In this document: positions 51,701 to 60,360 of the stretch, in pieces | How positions within the stretch are numbered: position 1 is the first letter of the stretch | Layout of the letters: each line of letters starts with the position of its first letter | Origin: Dyella flagellata | Lineage (GTDB): Bacteria; Pseudomonadota; Gammaproteobacteria; Xanthomonadales; Rhodanobacteraceae | Reading direction: 5' to 3' | NCBI RefSeq assembly: GCF_030160275.1 | Contig: NZ_BSOA01000044.1 | Location: forward strand, 62,001-126,000 | DNA: 64,000 bases | Translations under genes and position numbers: made by a program | The notes under the pieces: model-generated | What the model was told of the DNA's origin: nothing | The model's database searches: none | The model's input: the letters and a program-made list of their open reading frames with translations, nothing else

Positions 51701-53620
51701 GTGAATCATGTGGTGCGGGCGCCAGCCCGATGGCAGGCCGCTGTCTATGGACTGATCGCGTTGATGGCTTGTGCAGGGGCTTTTGCAGGGCTTTCCGCCA
51801 GCAGCCTATGGATCGATGAGCTATTTACGGTTTACGTGATCCATCACGACGGCGGCCTGGGTGAAGTATTTCGCCGCGCACTGACGGATGCGCATCCGCC
51901 GCTTTACTATTTCTTCGAGTACGCGTGGACGCGCCTGGCCGGACTGTCGGAAACGGCCTTGCGCCTGCCCAGCGCCGTGTTCGCCGTCGCATCCCTTTTC
52001 ATCTTCGCGCTGGGTACGCGACGCGTGCTCAGTCACACCGCCATCGCGTTCGCATGCGCAGTGGCCGGAGTTTCCGCGTTCTGGTTCGAGCAGTCGCAGA
52101 ATGCGCGCAGCTACGGACTTTGCCTGGTGCTTTCCAGCAGTCTTTTGGCCATTGCCCTCGCCTTCCGTCGCCGTGCGCAGACACGCGCGGATTTTCCCTT
52201 TGCGCACTGGATGGCACTGAGCCTGCTGGGCCTGATCGCCAGCCTCACGCATGCCTATCTGCTGCTGGCAACGGGAATGCTGCTGCTGTTTCTTTTGCTC
52301 AGCCTGCCTTCCTGGCGCACACGCGGCGCGCTGGTGGCGACCGGGCTGCTGATACTCGCGTTCAACGTTGCGTATTACCGAATGATGGTTCAAGCCACTC
52401 AGCTGGATCTGCATAATTCCTGGTTCAGTACCAGCGGCAGCTTCTTCGGGCAACAGATTCGCGATGCGCTACATGGATTGATGCAGCGGCAAGTGATCGT
52501 TGTGACCGTGCTGCTGATCCTGTCAGCCATTCGCCTGAAGATGCTGGGCAAAGAATATTTCGCCTGCGACGAACAAGACACGCGTTGGGCGACTGGATTG
52601 GCCACCTTCGTGCTGATCGGCATCACCGTTTGCGGTATCGGCGTATCGCTGGCTGTCGCGCCCTCGCTTTCGGATCGCAACCTGCTTTCCTGCGTGCCGT
52701 TCGCGTGGTTGCTGGTTGGTCGCCTCTACGACGCAGCAGGCCCCCGTGGCTACACGCGCAGCAGCGTGATCATCGCAGTGCTCGCCATGCTGATGGTGGG
52801 CAGCTATCTGTGCCGGCTGCCGGGGCGCGCGTTGCCGCGGCGTGAAAGTTGGCGGGCGTCTGCCCAATACATTGCCCAACTGCCGGGCTGCACCAGCCAG
52901 CTGGTGCCGGCAATTCTTCCCTATCATTTCGGTTCCTCACCGTACTTTCGCACGCTCGCCGCGAATGACTTCTTCGGCTATTACCTGCCACCAGGCACGC
53001 CGACCCGCGCCTACATGCCGGCGGAGCTGGCCGCACGTCATCCGGTGCAGGAACTGCCGCCACTGCTCGCATCACGCGCGGCCAACGCCGAAACCGGCGG
53101 CTGCGGCTTGCTGGCATGGGGCGTCCACGATATCGACGAACCATCGGCCTTGAAGATTGCGTTGGATCTCGCACGTCAACCGGGCGTCGCGCCACGACGA
53201 GTGCTGTTGCAGCAATTCATCGACTATCACCCCCGATATCTGCGCTGGAACGCCGTGCCGGAGGCTTTTGTCTATCTTGCGATCCCACCAGCAACAGCCG
53301 GCGCCCGGGTTGCGCCACAGGTAGCGCCGGAAGTTCACCTGGACAAGCGCAACGCCGCGGCAGTCGGCGATCGCGTCGTGGTGCAATACCTGAGCACTTA
53401 TGCAAACCCGACCCAGCCGGTATATCAGGTTGACCTCTATGCCATCCAGCGCTGGAACAAGAACCATGCCGTGCATCAGGACTTTCTGGCCGTTCATCGC
53501 TTGACATGCGATGCGCCCGTCTCCAAATCCAATTGGGGTGTATGGCCCGATCCGGCTTATCCTGGCTGTAGCCCCTTGCCGCCGCCTACCCCGGCAAGGA
53601 ACAGCGGCGAGTCGTTATGA
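51701..53620 (+). CDS. polytopic membrane glycosyltransferase (GT-C / PMT_2 type)
   Basis: A 639-aa membrane protein with about 10-12 hydrophobic helices in the first 375 residues and a soluble C-terminal part. SLWIDELFTVYVI (acidic catalytic loop) and DAHPPLYYF are the signature of GT-C enzymes that move sugars from polyprenyl phosphates, in the inner membrane facing the periplasm. Start GTG 51701 has GGGAGCGGG before it. The acceptor is unknown; there are no lipid A or O-antigen genes beside it. The C-terminal domain (about 390-639) is not recognised. Confidence 0.8.
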   Translation: MNHVVRAPARWQAAVYGLIALMACAGAFAGLSASSLWIDELFTVYVIHHDGGLGEVFRRALTDAHPPLYYFFEYAWTRLAGLSETALRLPSAVFAVASLFIFALGTRRVLSHTAIAFACAVAGVSAFWFEQSQNARSYGLCLVLSSSLLAIALAFRRRAQTRADFPFAHWMALSLLGLIASLTHAYLLLATGMLLLFLLLSLPSWRTRGALVATGLLILAFNVAYYRMMVQATQLDLHNSWFSTSGSFFGQQIRDALHGLMQRQVIVVTVLLILSAIRLKMLGKEYFACDEQDTRWATGLATFVLIGITVCGIGVSLAVAPSLSDRNLLSCVPFAWLLVGRLYDAAGPRGYTRSSVIIAVLAMLMVGSYLCRLPGRALPRRESWRASAQYIAQLPGCTSQLVPAILPYHFGSSPYFRTLAANDFFGYYLPPGTPTRAYMPAELAARHPVQELPPLLASRAANAETGGCGLLAWGVHDIDEPSALKIALDLARQPGVAPRRVLLQQFIDYHPRYLRWNAVPEAFVYLAIPPATAGARVAPQVAPEVHLDKRNAAAVGDRVVVQYLSTYANPTQPVYQVDLYAIQRWNKNHAVHQDFLAVHRLTCDAPVSKSNWGVWPDPAYPGCSPLPPPTPARNSGESL

Positions 53621-53656
53621 TCGCCCCTTAAGCGAACCTCCCGGAGCCTGTCTGGG

Positions 53657-54481
53657 ATGATGAACAAGACCAAGAATGACGGCCGGCCGGCCTTGGGAAC
53701 CGCCTTGGGGCAGCTTGCAGCCCGGGAGTGCCGTTCGCTGCTGCGCGCGCTGGCCATGCGCAAGCGACGGCAGGAGGGCATTCACGAGGCACGCAAATCC
53801 TGCCGTCGTCTGCGCAGCCTGCTGCCCTTGCTGCCACCCGAGCAACCGACCAACGCGGTGAATCGAGGCTTGCAAGAGCTGGCGCACGCGCTTGCTCCCC
53901 TGCGCGATGCGCATATCGCCGCACGCACGGCGAAACTGCTGGCGACGGCACACGAAACCTGGATTACGCCCGAGGTAATCCACTCGCTCGAACACCGATG
54001 CGAGCAAATGCTCGACAACGCGCTCAAGCAAGACCCCCATTGGCGCCGGCGGCGCGCGGATGCGCAACGGATCATCGCATCGATCCATGCGCTGGCTTGG
54101 GCCGACATTCGCCCTTCCCTGGCCAAGAAAACCCTCAAACGCAGCAAGAGGCGTGTAAAGAAGGCGCACAGCAAAGCGCGTGAATCGCGCGCGCCTGACG
54201 CCCTGCATCGTTGGCGACGGCGAGCGCGCAAGCTTCGCTATCAGCTCGAGTTCGTCCGCAAGGCGCGTCACGTGGCGGGCATGAAGAAAGGCCGCTCCCA
54301 AAAATATGCCGCCAGTGCCAAGCAGCTATCGGCGCTGACCGATCAACTCGGCTGGCGCCAGGATTTTCAGATCTTCCTCGACGCGGTCGAGCAGTTGCCG
54401 ACTTCCCGCGATGTACGGGCACTACGACGGGAACTGCCATCGAAGTCGGCCAGTTGGTCACAGGCCGAGCCACTTCCCTAG
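53657..54481 (+). CDS. CHAD domain protein
   Basis: A 274-aa, very basic helical protein of the CHAD family, which binds inorganic polyphosphate. The typical blocks are IHEARKSCRRLRSLL, LAPLRDAHIA, and ALHRWRRRARKLRYQLEF, rich in conserved His, Arg and Lys facing the anion groove. It is a stand-alone CHAD without the CYTH phosphatase domain. It converges with the universal stress gene, with 1 bp between their stop codons. Confidence 0.9.
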   Translation: MMNKTKNDGRPALGTALGQLAARECRSLLRALAMRKRRQEGIHEARKSCRRLRSLLPLLPPEQPTNAVNRGLQELAHALAPLRDAHIAARTAKLLATAHETWITPEVIHSLEHRCEQMLDNALKQDPHWRRRRADAQRIIASIHALAWADIRPSLAKKTLKRSKRRVKKAHSKARESRAPDALHRWRRRARKLRYQLEFVRKARHVAGMKKGRSQKYAASAKQLSALTDQLGWRQDFQIFLDAVEQLPTSRDVRALRRELPSKSASWSQAEPLP

Positions 54482-54482
54482 C

Positions 54483-54920
54483 TCAATGGCACACCAGCAC
54501 AGGAATGTCGCAGCAGCCCAACACCCGGTTCGTTTCGCTGCCCAGCAGCATGCGGTCCAGTGTGGCATAGCCATGCGTGCTCATCACGATGAGATCGCAA
54601 TGCTGCTTTTTGGCCGCGCCGACGATGGCCACATAGGGGCGACGATCGAAAGCATAGCCACCGTGGCAATCCACGCCCGCTTTATTCGCCAATTCGGCGA
54701 TTTCGTCCAGACGCTGTTGCGCGCGCAGCACCGCGCGCTCGACATGTGAATCTTCCGTGTGCTGAATCACGTCCGATAAATAAGCGACGGCGGCCAGCGG
54801 CGCCAAGACGTGAAAAGCGTAAATACGGGCACCCAGCGAACGCGCCAGCCCGATACCGATTTCCGCGGCGTGCATGGCGTAATCGGAGCCATCGGTAGGA
54901 ACCAGGATATGCGAGAACAT
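54483..54920 (-). CDS. universal stress protein (UspA family)
   Basis: A 145-aa UspA-fold protein. ILVPTDGSDYAMHA opens the nucleotide-binding fold, and DLIVMSTHGYATLDRMLLGSETNRVL contains the G-2x-G-9x-G(S/T)-type ATP loop, divided here into STHG and GSETNRVL. The start at 54920 has a strong GGAGG site 5 nt upstream; the frame is open 24 codons further but without a better signal. Single-domain, cytoplasmic. Confidence 0.93.
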   Translation of the reverse strand: MFSHILVPTDGSDYAMHAAEIGIGLARSLGARIYAFHVLAPLAAVAYLSDVIQHTEDSHVERAVLRAQQRLDEIAELANKAGVDCHGGYAFDRRPYVAIVGAAKKQHCDLIVMSTHGYATLDRMLLGSETNRVLGCCDIPVLVCH

Positions 54921-55147
54921 GATGCCTCCTTCGGGGCGCAACCCCGCCGAACGCATCGTTTTCTTCATGGCGGCGTCGGCCATGGCGGCCATTGGCGCAT
55001 GGCTTACCTGGCCCGACTTGAGTTGAGTTTACACCCGGCAAACAAGGGCGCATGGAATATGCCCGGTCCACGCCGCAGAGTTTTCGCTTGTGTTAATGCT
55101 GCCGGCGCCCCATTTTGCAACCGGCCCCGAGCACATTTGAGGTAATC

Positions 55148-55978
55148 ATGACGCTGGCGCAAGCTGTGTCCCAGGAAACCAGCGACAGCCTGCAGCACTT
55201 CGTCGCCAGGCATCGCCGCCTGTTCGTGCTGACCGGCGCCGGCTGCAGCACCGATTCGGGCATTCCGGACTATCGCGACGCCGACGGCGGCTGGAAGCGC
55301 GCCCAGCCGGTCACCTACCAGGCATTCATGGGCGAAGCGCTGACGCGCCAGCGCTATTGGGCGCGCAGCCTGATCGGTTGGCAACGCTTCGGCAAGGCGT
55401 CGCCGAATGCCACCCACCTTGCCCTGGCCCGGCTGGAGCAATCGGGCAAGGTCCAGCTGCTACTTACGCAGAACGTGGATGGCCTGCACCAGCAGGCCGG
55501 AAACAGCCAGGTGGTGGACCTGCATGGGCGACTGGATAGCGTGCGCTGCATGGGCTGCGAACATCGTTCGCCGCGTCACGTGTTGCAAAACGCCTTGCTG
55601 GAACTCAACCCGGCATGGGCCAGGCTCGACGCGGTGGACGCGCCGGATGGCGATGCCGATCTCGACGGCCATGACTTCAGCACCTTTGACGTACCGGCCT
55701 GCTCACGCTGCGGCGGCATCCTGAAGCCGGACGTGGTGTTCTTCGGCGAGAACGTACCGCGCGATCGCGTGGCGACCGCCATGCAGGCACTGGAAGCCGC
55801 CGACGCCATGCTGGTAGTGGGTTCATCGCTGATGGTGTTTTCCGGCTACCGTTTCGCCCACTCTGCCGCCAAGGCCGGCAAGCCGATTGCCGCGGTCAAC
55901 CTGGGGCGCACGCGCGCCGATCCGCTGCTTAGCCTGAAAGTGGAGCAGTCTTGCGCAGAGGCCTTGGCGTTTTTGTAG
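55148..55978 (+). CDS. SIR2-family NAD-dependent protein deacetylase
   Basis: A 276-aa sirtuin. GAGCSTDSGIPDYRD binds NAD, TQNVDGLHQQAG and LHGRLDSVRC provide the catalytic His and the first Zn pair (CxxC), CSRCGGILKPDVVFFGE the second Zn pair, and VVGSSLMV the last NAD contact. ATG 55148 is preceded by GAGG; a TTG further up adds 11 unconserved residues. The gene ends in TAG that is part of the GTAG head of a REP element (55975-55978), so the element supplied the present stop codon. Confidence 0.95.
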   Translation: MTLAQAVSQETSDSLQHFVARHRRLFVLTGAGCSTDSGIPDYRDADGGWKRAQPVTYQAFMGEALTRQRYWARSLIGWQRFGKASPNATHLALARLEQSGKVQLLLTQNVDGLHQQAGNSQVVDLHGRLDSVRCMGCEHRSPRHVLQNALLELNPAWARLDAVDAPDGDADLDGHDFSTFDVPACSRCGGILKPDVVFFGENVPRDRVATAMQALEAADAMLVVGSSLMVFSGYRFAHSAAKAGKPIAAVNLGRTRADPLLSLKVEQSCAEALAFL

Positions 55979-56045
55979 GCTGGGATGCCAATCCCAGCTT
56001 TCTTCGTTGCGGCGGGTTGATGCTGGGATTGTCATCCCAGCCTAC
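55975..56045. repeat. GTAG-headed REP pair between the sirtuin and tadA genes
   Basis: Two inverted units, GTAGGCTGGGAT at 55975 and the mirror ending CCCAGCCTAC at 56045, 71 bp in total. It lies between two convergent genes and can act as a two-way transcription stop. The first GTAG contains the sirtuin stop codon. Confidence 0.88.
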
Positions 56046-56055
56046 GGGCACGCTT

Positions 56056-56568
<513 letters not shown>

Positions 56569-56607
56569 TTACTTAAAGCCGGCAGGCAGTACAGACAACG
56601 GGGTTCT

Positions 56608-56979
56608 CTAGTGGGATATCTGTGCGGCCAATCCAAGTTCGTCGGCGATCTGCTGCAAGCGCTTGTCGCGTGTCCAGATCTTGGCCCCAGCGGTAAGCCG
56701 TGCCGATGCCAACAACGAAATATCCATGTACCCGGCTCCGCGGCCATGAAGCTTCGCTTGCTCAATAAAGTGCATGACCTCGTCGTGAGTAGCCACGCTG
56801 GCGATGGGCATATCATTGAGCAAGCTGAGGAAGGCTGCCCGGTTTGGCAGGCTCCCGCAGGCCAACTCCCCAACAACAATGGGATGGACTAGCACCCGCC
56901 CCTCTTCCAGCAGCTTGGCGAGAACGGGATGCCGACTCCGAAGGTGGTCGATCCAGATCGACGTGTCGACAATGATCAC
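56608..56979 (-). CDS. vapC: VapC-type PIN-domain toxin
   Basis: A 123-aa PIN ribonuclease. The acidic metal-binding set is visible: D5 (MIIVDTSIWID), Glu in VVGELACG, Asp in GYMDISLL and Asp in WTRDKRL. VapC toxins cut tRNA or rRNA. It overlaps the antitoxin gene by 4 nt (ATGA), the standard antitoxin-toxin order. Confidence 0.93.
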   Translation of the reverse strand: MIIVDTSIWIDHLRSRHPVLAKLLEEGRVLVHPIVVGELACGSLPNRAAFLSLLNDMPIASVATHDEVMHFIEQAKLHGRGAGYMDISLLASARLTAGAKIWTRDKRLQQIADELGLAAQISH

Positions 56980-57173
56980 TCCGCCTCGGGCCTCCGGCGC
57001 GGAATCTCCTCCATGTTCGGTTTGCTGCCGCCAAGTGCAGCGAGCCGGCGCGCGGCTTCACGCTGGATCAAGGCTTTCAGCGCTTCCCTCACCAGGGCGG
57101 ATTTTTCATGCAGGCCCGTGTATGCCTCTGCCTTGGTGAGTAGGTCATCGTCTAATGCCAGTGTCGTGCGCAT
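56976..57173 (-). CDS. vapB: VapB-type antitoxin
   Basis: A 65-aa antitoxin. The N-terminal ribbon-helix-helix (MRTTLALDDDLL, KSALVREALKALIQREA) binds DNA and represses the pair; the Arg/Pro/Glu tail (about 50-65) would wrap the toxin. It belongs to the VapB type found with PIN toxins of this length. Confidence 0.9.
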   Translation of the reverse strand: MRTTLALDDDLLTKAEAYTGLHEKSALVREALKALIQREAARRLAALGGSKPNMEEIPRRRPEAE

Positions 57174-57261
57174 GGCCCATCGCCCCTGAGTGATGCACGG
57201 ATCATAGCATCATTCGATGACCAATTTGATGCGAAGCCAGGTATGCCGGCGATGAGGGAAG

Positions 57262-58035
57262 TCAGTCGCGTTTGCGGAACGCGGCCTCTCCAGCCTCGGC
57301 GACCTCAACCCATTTCTTGTCGGGCTCGGCATTGGCGACATAGTTGTCGTGCCAATTCCACCATTTGTAGGGTGGGGTCTGGGGGTAGCCCTCGGGCGAA
57401 TCCTCCCAGGTTTCCTGGCGGCCGAGCGGGGTGAGATCGAGATAGCTCCAGAGCGTGCCCATCGCTTCGTCGCCCCGGTTGTTGATGAAGTAAGTGCGAA
57501 AAATCTTGCCGCCGTCGCGGATGAACACGTTGTGGCCATGCCATTGATCCACGCCGAAATCCGCGTCGAAACCGTCGGTGATGGTGTACCAGGGCATCTC
57601 CCAGCCCATGCGTGCTTTTAAGCGCGCAATATCGGGCTGCGGTGCACGGGAGGCATAAACCAGCGTGGTGTCGCGCGTATTCAAGTGCGAGAGATGCGAA
57701 ACCTGGTCGGCGCCCAGCGAGCAGCCGCGGCAGGCATGATCCGGCCAGCCATACACGCCAGGCTCGTAGAAGGCGCGATAGACAATCAACTGCGGGCGGC
57801 CTTCGAACAAGTCCAGCAGGCTGACTTTGCCGTCAGGCCCCTCGAAGGAATAGGCCTTCTCCACGGCCATCCACGGCATGCGTCGCCGCTCGGCCGCAAG
57901 CTGGTCGCGTGCGCGCGTGAAGGCCTTTTCCTTCACCAGCATCTCTTGGCGCGCCGTCTCCCAGGCCTCGGGCGAAACGATCGGCGGCGTCTTCATGGTG
58001 TCAGCGAACTCATTCTTACTTGACGGCGTGCTCAT
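57262..58035 (-). CDS. DUF899 (thioredoxin-like) family protein
   Basis: A 257-aa DUF899 protein. Family blocks are GPDGKVSLLDLFEGRPQLIVY, the Cys-containing DHACRGCS, HNVFIRDGGKIFRTYFIN, and YPQTPPYKWWNWHD. The fold is thioredoxin-like but the biochemical role is not established. A short broken relative lies at 58587-58796. A second in-frame Met at residue 14 (MKTPPIVSPEAW) is an alternative start. Confidence 0.9.
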   Translation of the reverse strand: MSTPSSKNEFADTMKTPPIVSPEAWETARQEMLVKEKAFTRARDQLAAERRRMPWMAVEKAYSFEGPDGKVSLLDLFEGRPQLIVYRAFYEPGVYGWPDHACRGCSLGADQVSHLSHLNTRDTTLVYASRAPQPDIARLKARMGWEMPWYTITDGFDADFGVDQWHGHNVFIRDGGKIFRTYFINNRGDEAMGTLWSYLDLTPLGRQETWEDSPEGYPQTPPYKWWNWHDNYVANAEPDKKWVEVAEAGEAAFRKRD

Positions 58036-58122
58036 GACTATCTCCGCTTGCTGAGGTATGAAGCGATAGTGCTCGCGGTCGCGTCCATGGCGGGAGTGAC
58101 AAGTCTGGCGGGATCAGGGTCG

Positions 58123-58512
58123 CTAGCCGACGGCCTCGGCTTCACATCGCAGATCAGCCATCTCGTAAAACGGCCGAATCTCGATTTCGCTCGGCTCCGA
58201 CATGGGGTTGGGGCAGCGTTTCACCCATGCTACCGCCTCGTCCATGTCCTTGACGTCCCAGATCCAGAAGCCGGCGACCAGCTCCTTGGTCTCCACAAAA
58301 GGTCCATCGGTCACCGTGCGGCCTGAGCCATTGAACCCAACACGCTTGGACCGCGAGGTAGGCTGGAGGCCTTCGGCCATCTGCAGGATGCCGGCCTGGC
58401 GCAGTTCGTCGTTGAACTTGCCCATGGCTTGCATCATCTGGGCCATCCACTCCGGCGAATGGGTTTCCTTTTCGCTGGCTTCGGTCGCCTTCACAAACAC
58501 CATCACGCGCAT
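58123..58512 (-). CDS. YCII-related (DGPF) domain protein
   Basis: A 129-aa YCII-like protein with MRVMVFVKATEASE at the start, DGPFVETKELVAGFWIWDVKD in two blocks (DGPFVETKELV, GFWIWDV) and the end EIRPFYEMADL. The family is often linked to ECF sigma factors (SigJ type) but no such gene is adjacent. ATG 58512 was chosen because GAGGAG lies 7 nt before it. Function unknown, possibly a small-molecule or stress enzyme. Confidence 0.88.
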   Translation of the reverse strand: MRVMVFVKATEASEKETHSPEWMAQMMQAMGKFNDELRQAGILQMAEGLQPTSRSKRVGFNGSGRTVTDGPFVETKELVAGFWIWDVKDMDEAVAWVKRCPNPMSEPSEIEIRPFYEMADLRCEAEAVG

Positions 58513-58586
58513 CGTCTGTCTCCTCATTCCAGCCGGTTACATCTGCCTGGTATCGAAGCGACGAACGACATTTGCAGAAATCGACA

Positions 58587-58796
58587 CTATCCGGCCAGAT
58601 TGGCCCCAGCCGCCTTGTCGCCGCGATGATTGATGAAGTAAATGCGAAATATTTTGTCGCCGTCGCGGATGAATACATCGGACGTGACAGTATTGAACAA
58701 ACTGCTGAGGTAATAGGCAGAGTGCTTCTCCAGCCGCAGTCTTCCTGCAGAAAAGCACCCTGCCCTACCCACACCCTGGCGTGGAAAACGAAGCAA
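58587..58796 (-). pseudogene. broken fragment of a DUF899 gene
   Basis: On the minus strand TSDVFIRDGDKIFRIYFIN and HRGDKAAG closely match the block HNVFIRDGGKIFRTYFIN-NRGDEAMG of the intact DUF899 protein at 57262-58035. The match stops abruptly after about 25-30 residues, and the expected upstream half and the C-terminal WWNWHD block are absent. It is the decayed remainder of a second copy or of a divergent family member. Confidence 0.75.
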
Positions 58797-58835
58797 ACTA
58801 AACCATCCAAAGATGGGTTCACGACCGAGGCCAGG

Positions 58836-59831
58836 TTACCAGCTCATCAATGCACCGGCACCCGCCGCAGTCTTTCCGTCCGAGCCGGTTCCAACGTTGA
58901 GCCTCACCTGGACATGACTACTTACTCGCATCTCGCCAGCGATAGAAACCGCGGCGCGGCCGTCATAGGTGCCGGTTCCGACACCCACGCCAAAGCGACT
59001 TGTGCCTTCGAGGGCGGGCACCGAAGCTGCCGCCATCGCGATGGCGGTGCCAGTGCTCGCAATGCGTCGGTTGACTCCCGTTTGCTGGCTCAACTGCTGG
59101 AACTGTTGCTGGCTTGCCTGCTGCGCCCAGTTGGCTGCAGCTTGAAGTTGCTGCACATTTACGGCATCGGTAGGCGCTACGCCTGCCTCCACATTCTCAA
59201 CGCGACCATTCGCGACAACGCCAGCACCCGCAGTCACGGTTCCAGCTGCAGCTATATTGCCGGTAGATTGAATATTGCCGTTATTTTGAAACGTCCCAGT
59301 ATTGGTTAGTCCGCTTGTAAAGGTATTTCCATAAAAAATATTGGATGCGGTTTCTGCGCTTATAGTCAACCCCGCATTGCGCAAAGCGTAAGGGCGACCA
59401 TTGGGCGCCGTTTTTTCGACTGTAGTTTCCAGGTCAACCAGCCCCGATTGGACGGCAACGCTACCGCCAGTAGCACCTTGAGGGGCATCTCCACCTGCAA
59501 CAAGACTTGCACCAGTTGCCTCAACGACCATGCCCGCAGCCGAGCTGTAGGCTCCACCGGTATCCATCGCGCCGGCCTGCACAACATTGGCAGTTTGGTA
59601 AAAAAGCGAGCTACTCGTGCCTGACTGAAGACCAGAGTAAATTTGGCCGTTGTTGTTAATACCACCCGTATTAATTGAGGAGCCTGTTACGGTAACAGCC
59701 GAAACCTGGCTACCCGCAGGCGGCGTAGAACCGTTACTCACCAGAACATTCTGCTGTGAAAAAGCCGGTTGAACAAAACCAGCCGCCAGCAGGCTCACGA
59801 CCGCAGAAAAAGAAACCATCCGTTTGCTCAT
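58836..59831 (-). CDS. short trimeric-autotransporter-like surface protein (YadA anchor)
   Basis: A 331-aa protein. The signal peptide is residues 1-26 (ending PAFSQQ). A low-complexity Asn/Gly/Thr/Ser stretch (about 27-210) with repeats like GNIQSTGNIAAAGTVTAG resembles beta-roll passenger sequence. GVAPTDAVNVQQLQ is the neck found in YadA-type proteins, then a coiled coil (QASQQQFQQLSQQT) and the C-terminal four-strand beta-barrel anchor ending ALMSW. It should trimerise in the outer membrane. The passenger is short with no YadA head recognised. A GGAGGG ribosome site precedes ATG 59831. Confidence 0.82.
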   Translation of the reverse strand: MSKRMVSFSAVVSLLAAGFVQPAFSQQNVLVSNGSTPPAGSQVSAVTVTGSSINTGGINNNGQIYSGLQSGTSSSLFYQTANVVQAGAMDTGGAYSSAAGMVVEATGASLVAGGDAPQGATGGSVAVQSGLVDLETTVEKTAPNGRPYALRNAGLTISAETASNIFYGNTFTSGLTNTGTFQNNGNIQSTGNIAAAGTVTAGAGVVANGRVENVEAGVAPTDAVNVQQLQAAANWAQQASQQQFQQLSQQTGVNRRIASTGTAIAMAAASVPALEGTSRFGVGVGTGTYDGRAAVSIAGEMRVSSHVQVRLNVGTGSDGKTAAGAGALMSW

Positions 59832-60328
59832 TTTCTTCCCTCCTCCATCGTTGATAACAGCAGGCATTATTTGCCTGCGCATGCTTCCTTACCGGCGCGA
59901 AAGTGCGTGGGGCCACCACGTCAAATTCCGACATGCCATGGTTAGTGATCAAATACCGGCCCCGGAAAAGCCTATGGCTTTATTTTGCCCCTGTACGCAA
60001 CTCGCGGACAACACGCAACACCGGCAGCAAGAATAAGCGGAGCGTCATCCCAAACGTCATGCCGACAGTCATGGCAGAAGGACTCATTCCCACTGGCAAG
60101 ACGATCACGCGATACCCGCGTCACCGGCGCCCTCGCATGCCTTATGCGGCTCTAGTGCCCGAAAAGCGGGAGCAATCGGGGCCATCCACTATCTGACCAA
60201 CAGCGAACTAATTTGTAAATGACCCCGATTGCTTTTCCGATTGGTCCAGCCCCGATTGCTCTCTGGTACAGCCTACCTCGAGCAGGGGGCAAGACACCGG
60301 CTCAGGCACCAAGTTTCCCAAACGCAAC
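59832..60328. other. intergenic region with inverted-repeat fragments
   Basis: About 500 bp with no supported gene. AGCAATCGGGG at 60171-60181 is complementary to CCCCGATTGCT at 60223-60233 and again at 60250-60260. This gives a possible large hairpin or the remains of an inserted element. The left part should hold the promoter of the YadA-like gene. Confidence 0.45.
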
Positions 60329-60350
60329 AAAGGCGCCTCGCGGCGCCTTT
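60329..60350 (-). terminator. terminator after guaA
   Basis: AAAGGCGCC-TCGC-GGCGCCTTT: 9-bp perfect stem, 4-nt loop, 11 bp after the guaA stop (60361). The A and T ends make it effective for either strand. Confidence 0.8.
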
Positions 60351-60360
60351 GCTGTTCGAC

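Noticed and set aside
59903-60196. Open frame of 97 codons on the plus strand between the YadA-like gene and guaA.
   Set aside because: No ribosome site, biased Arg/Pro composition and no recognisable family; probably non-coding.
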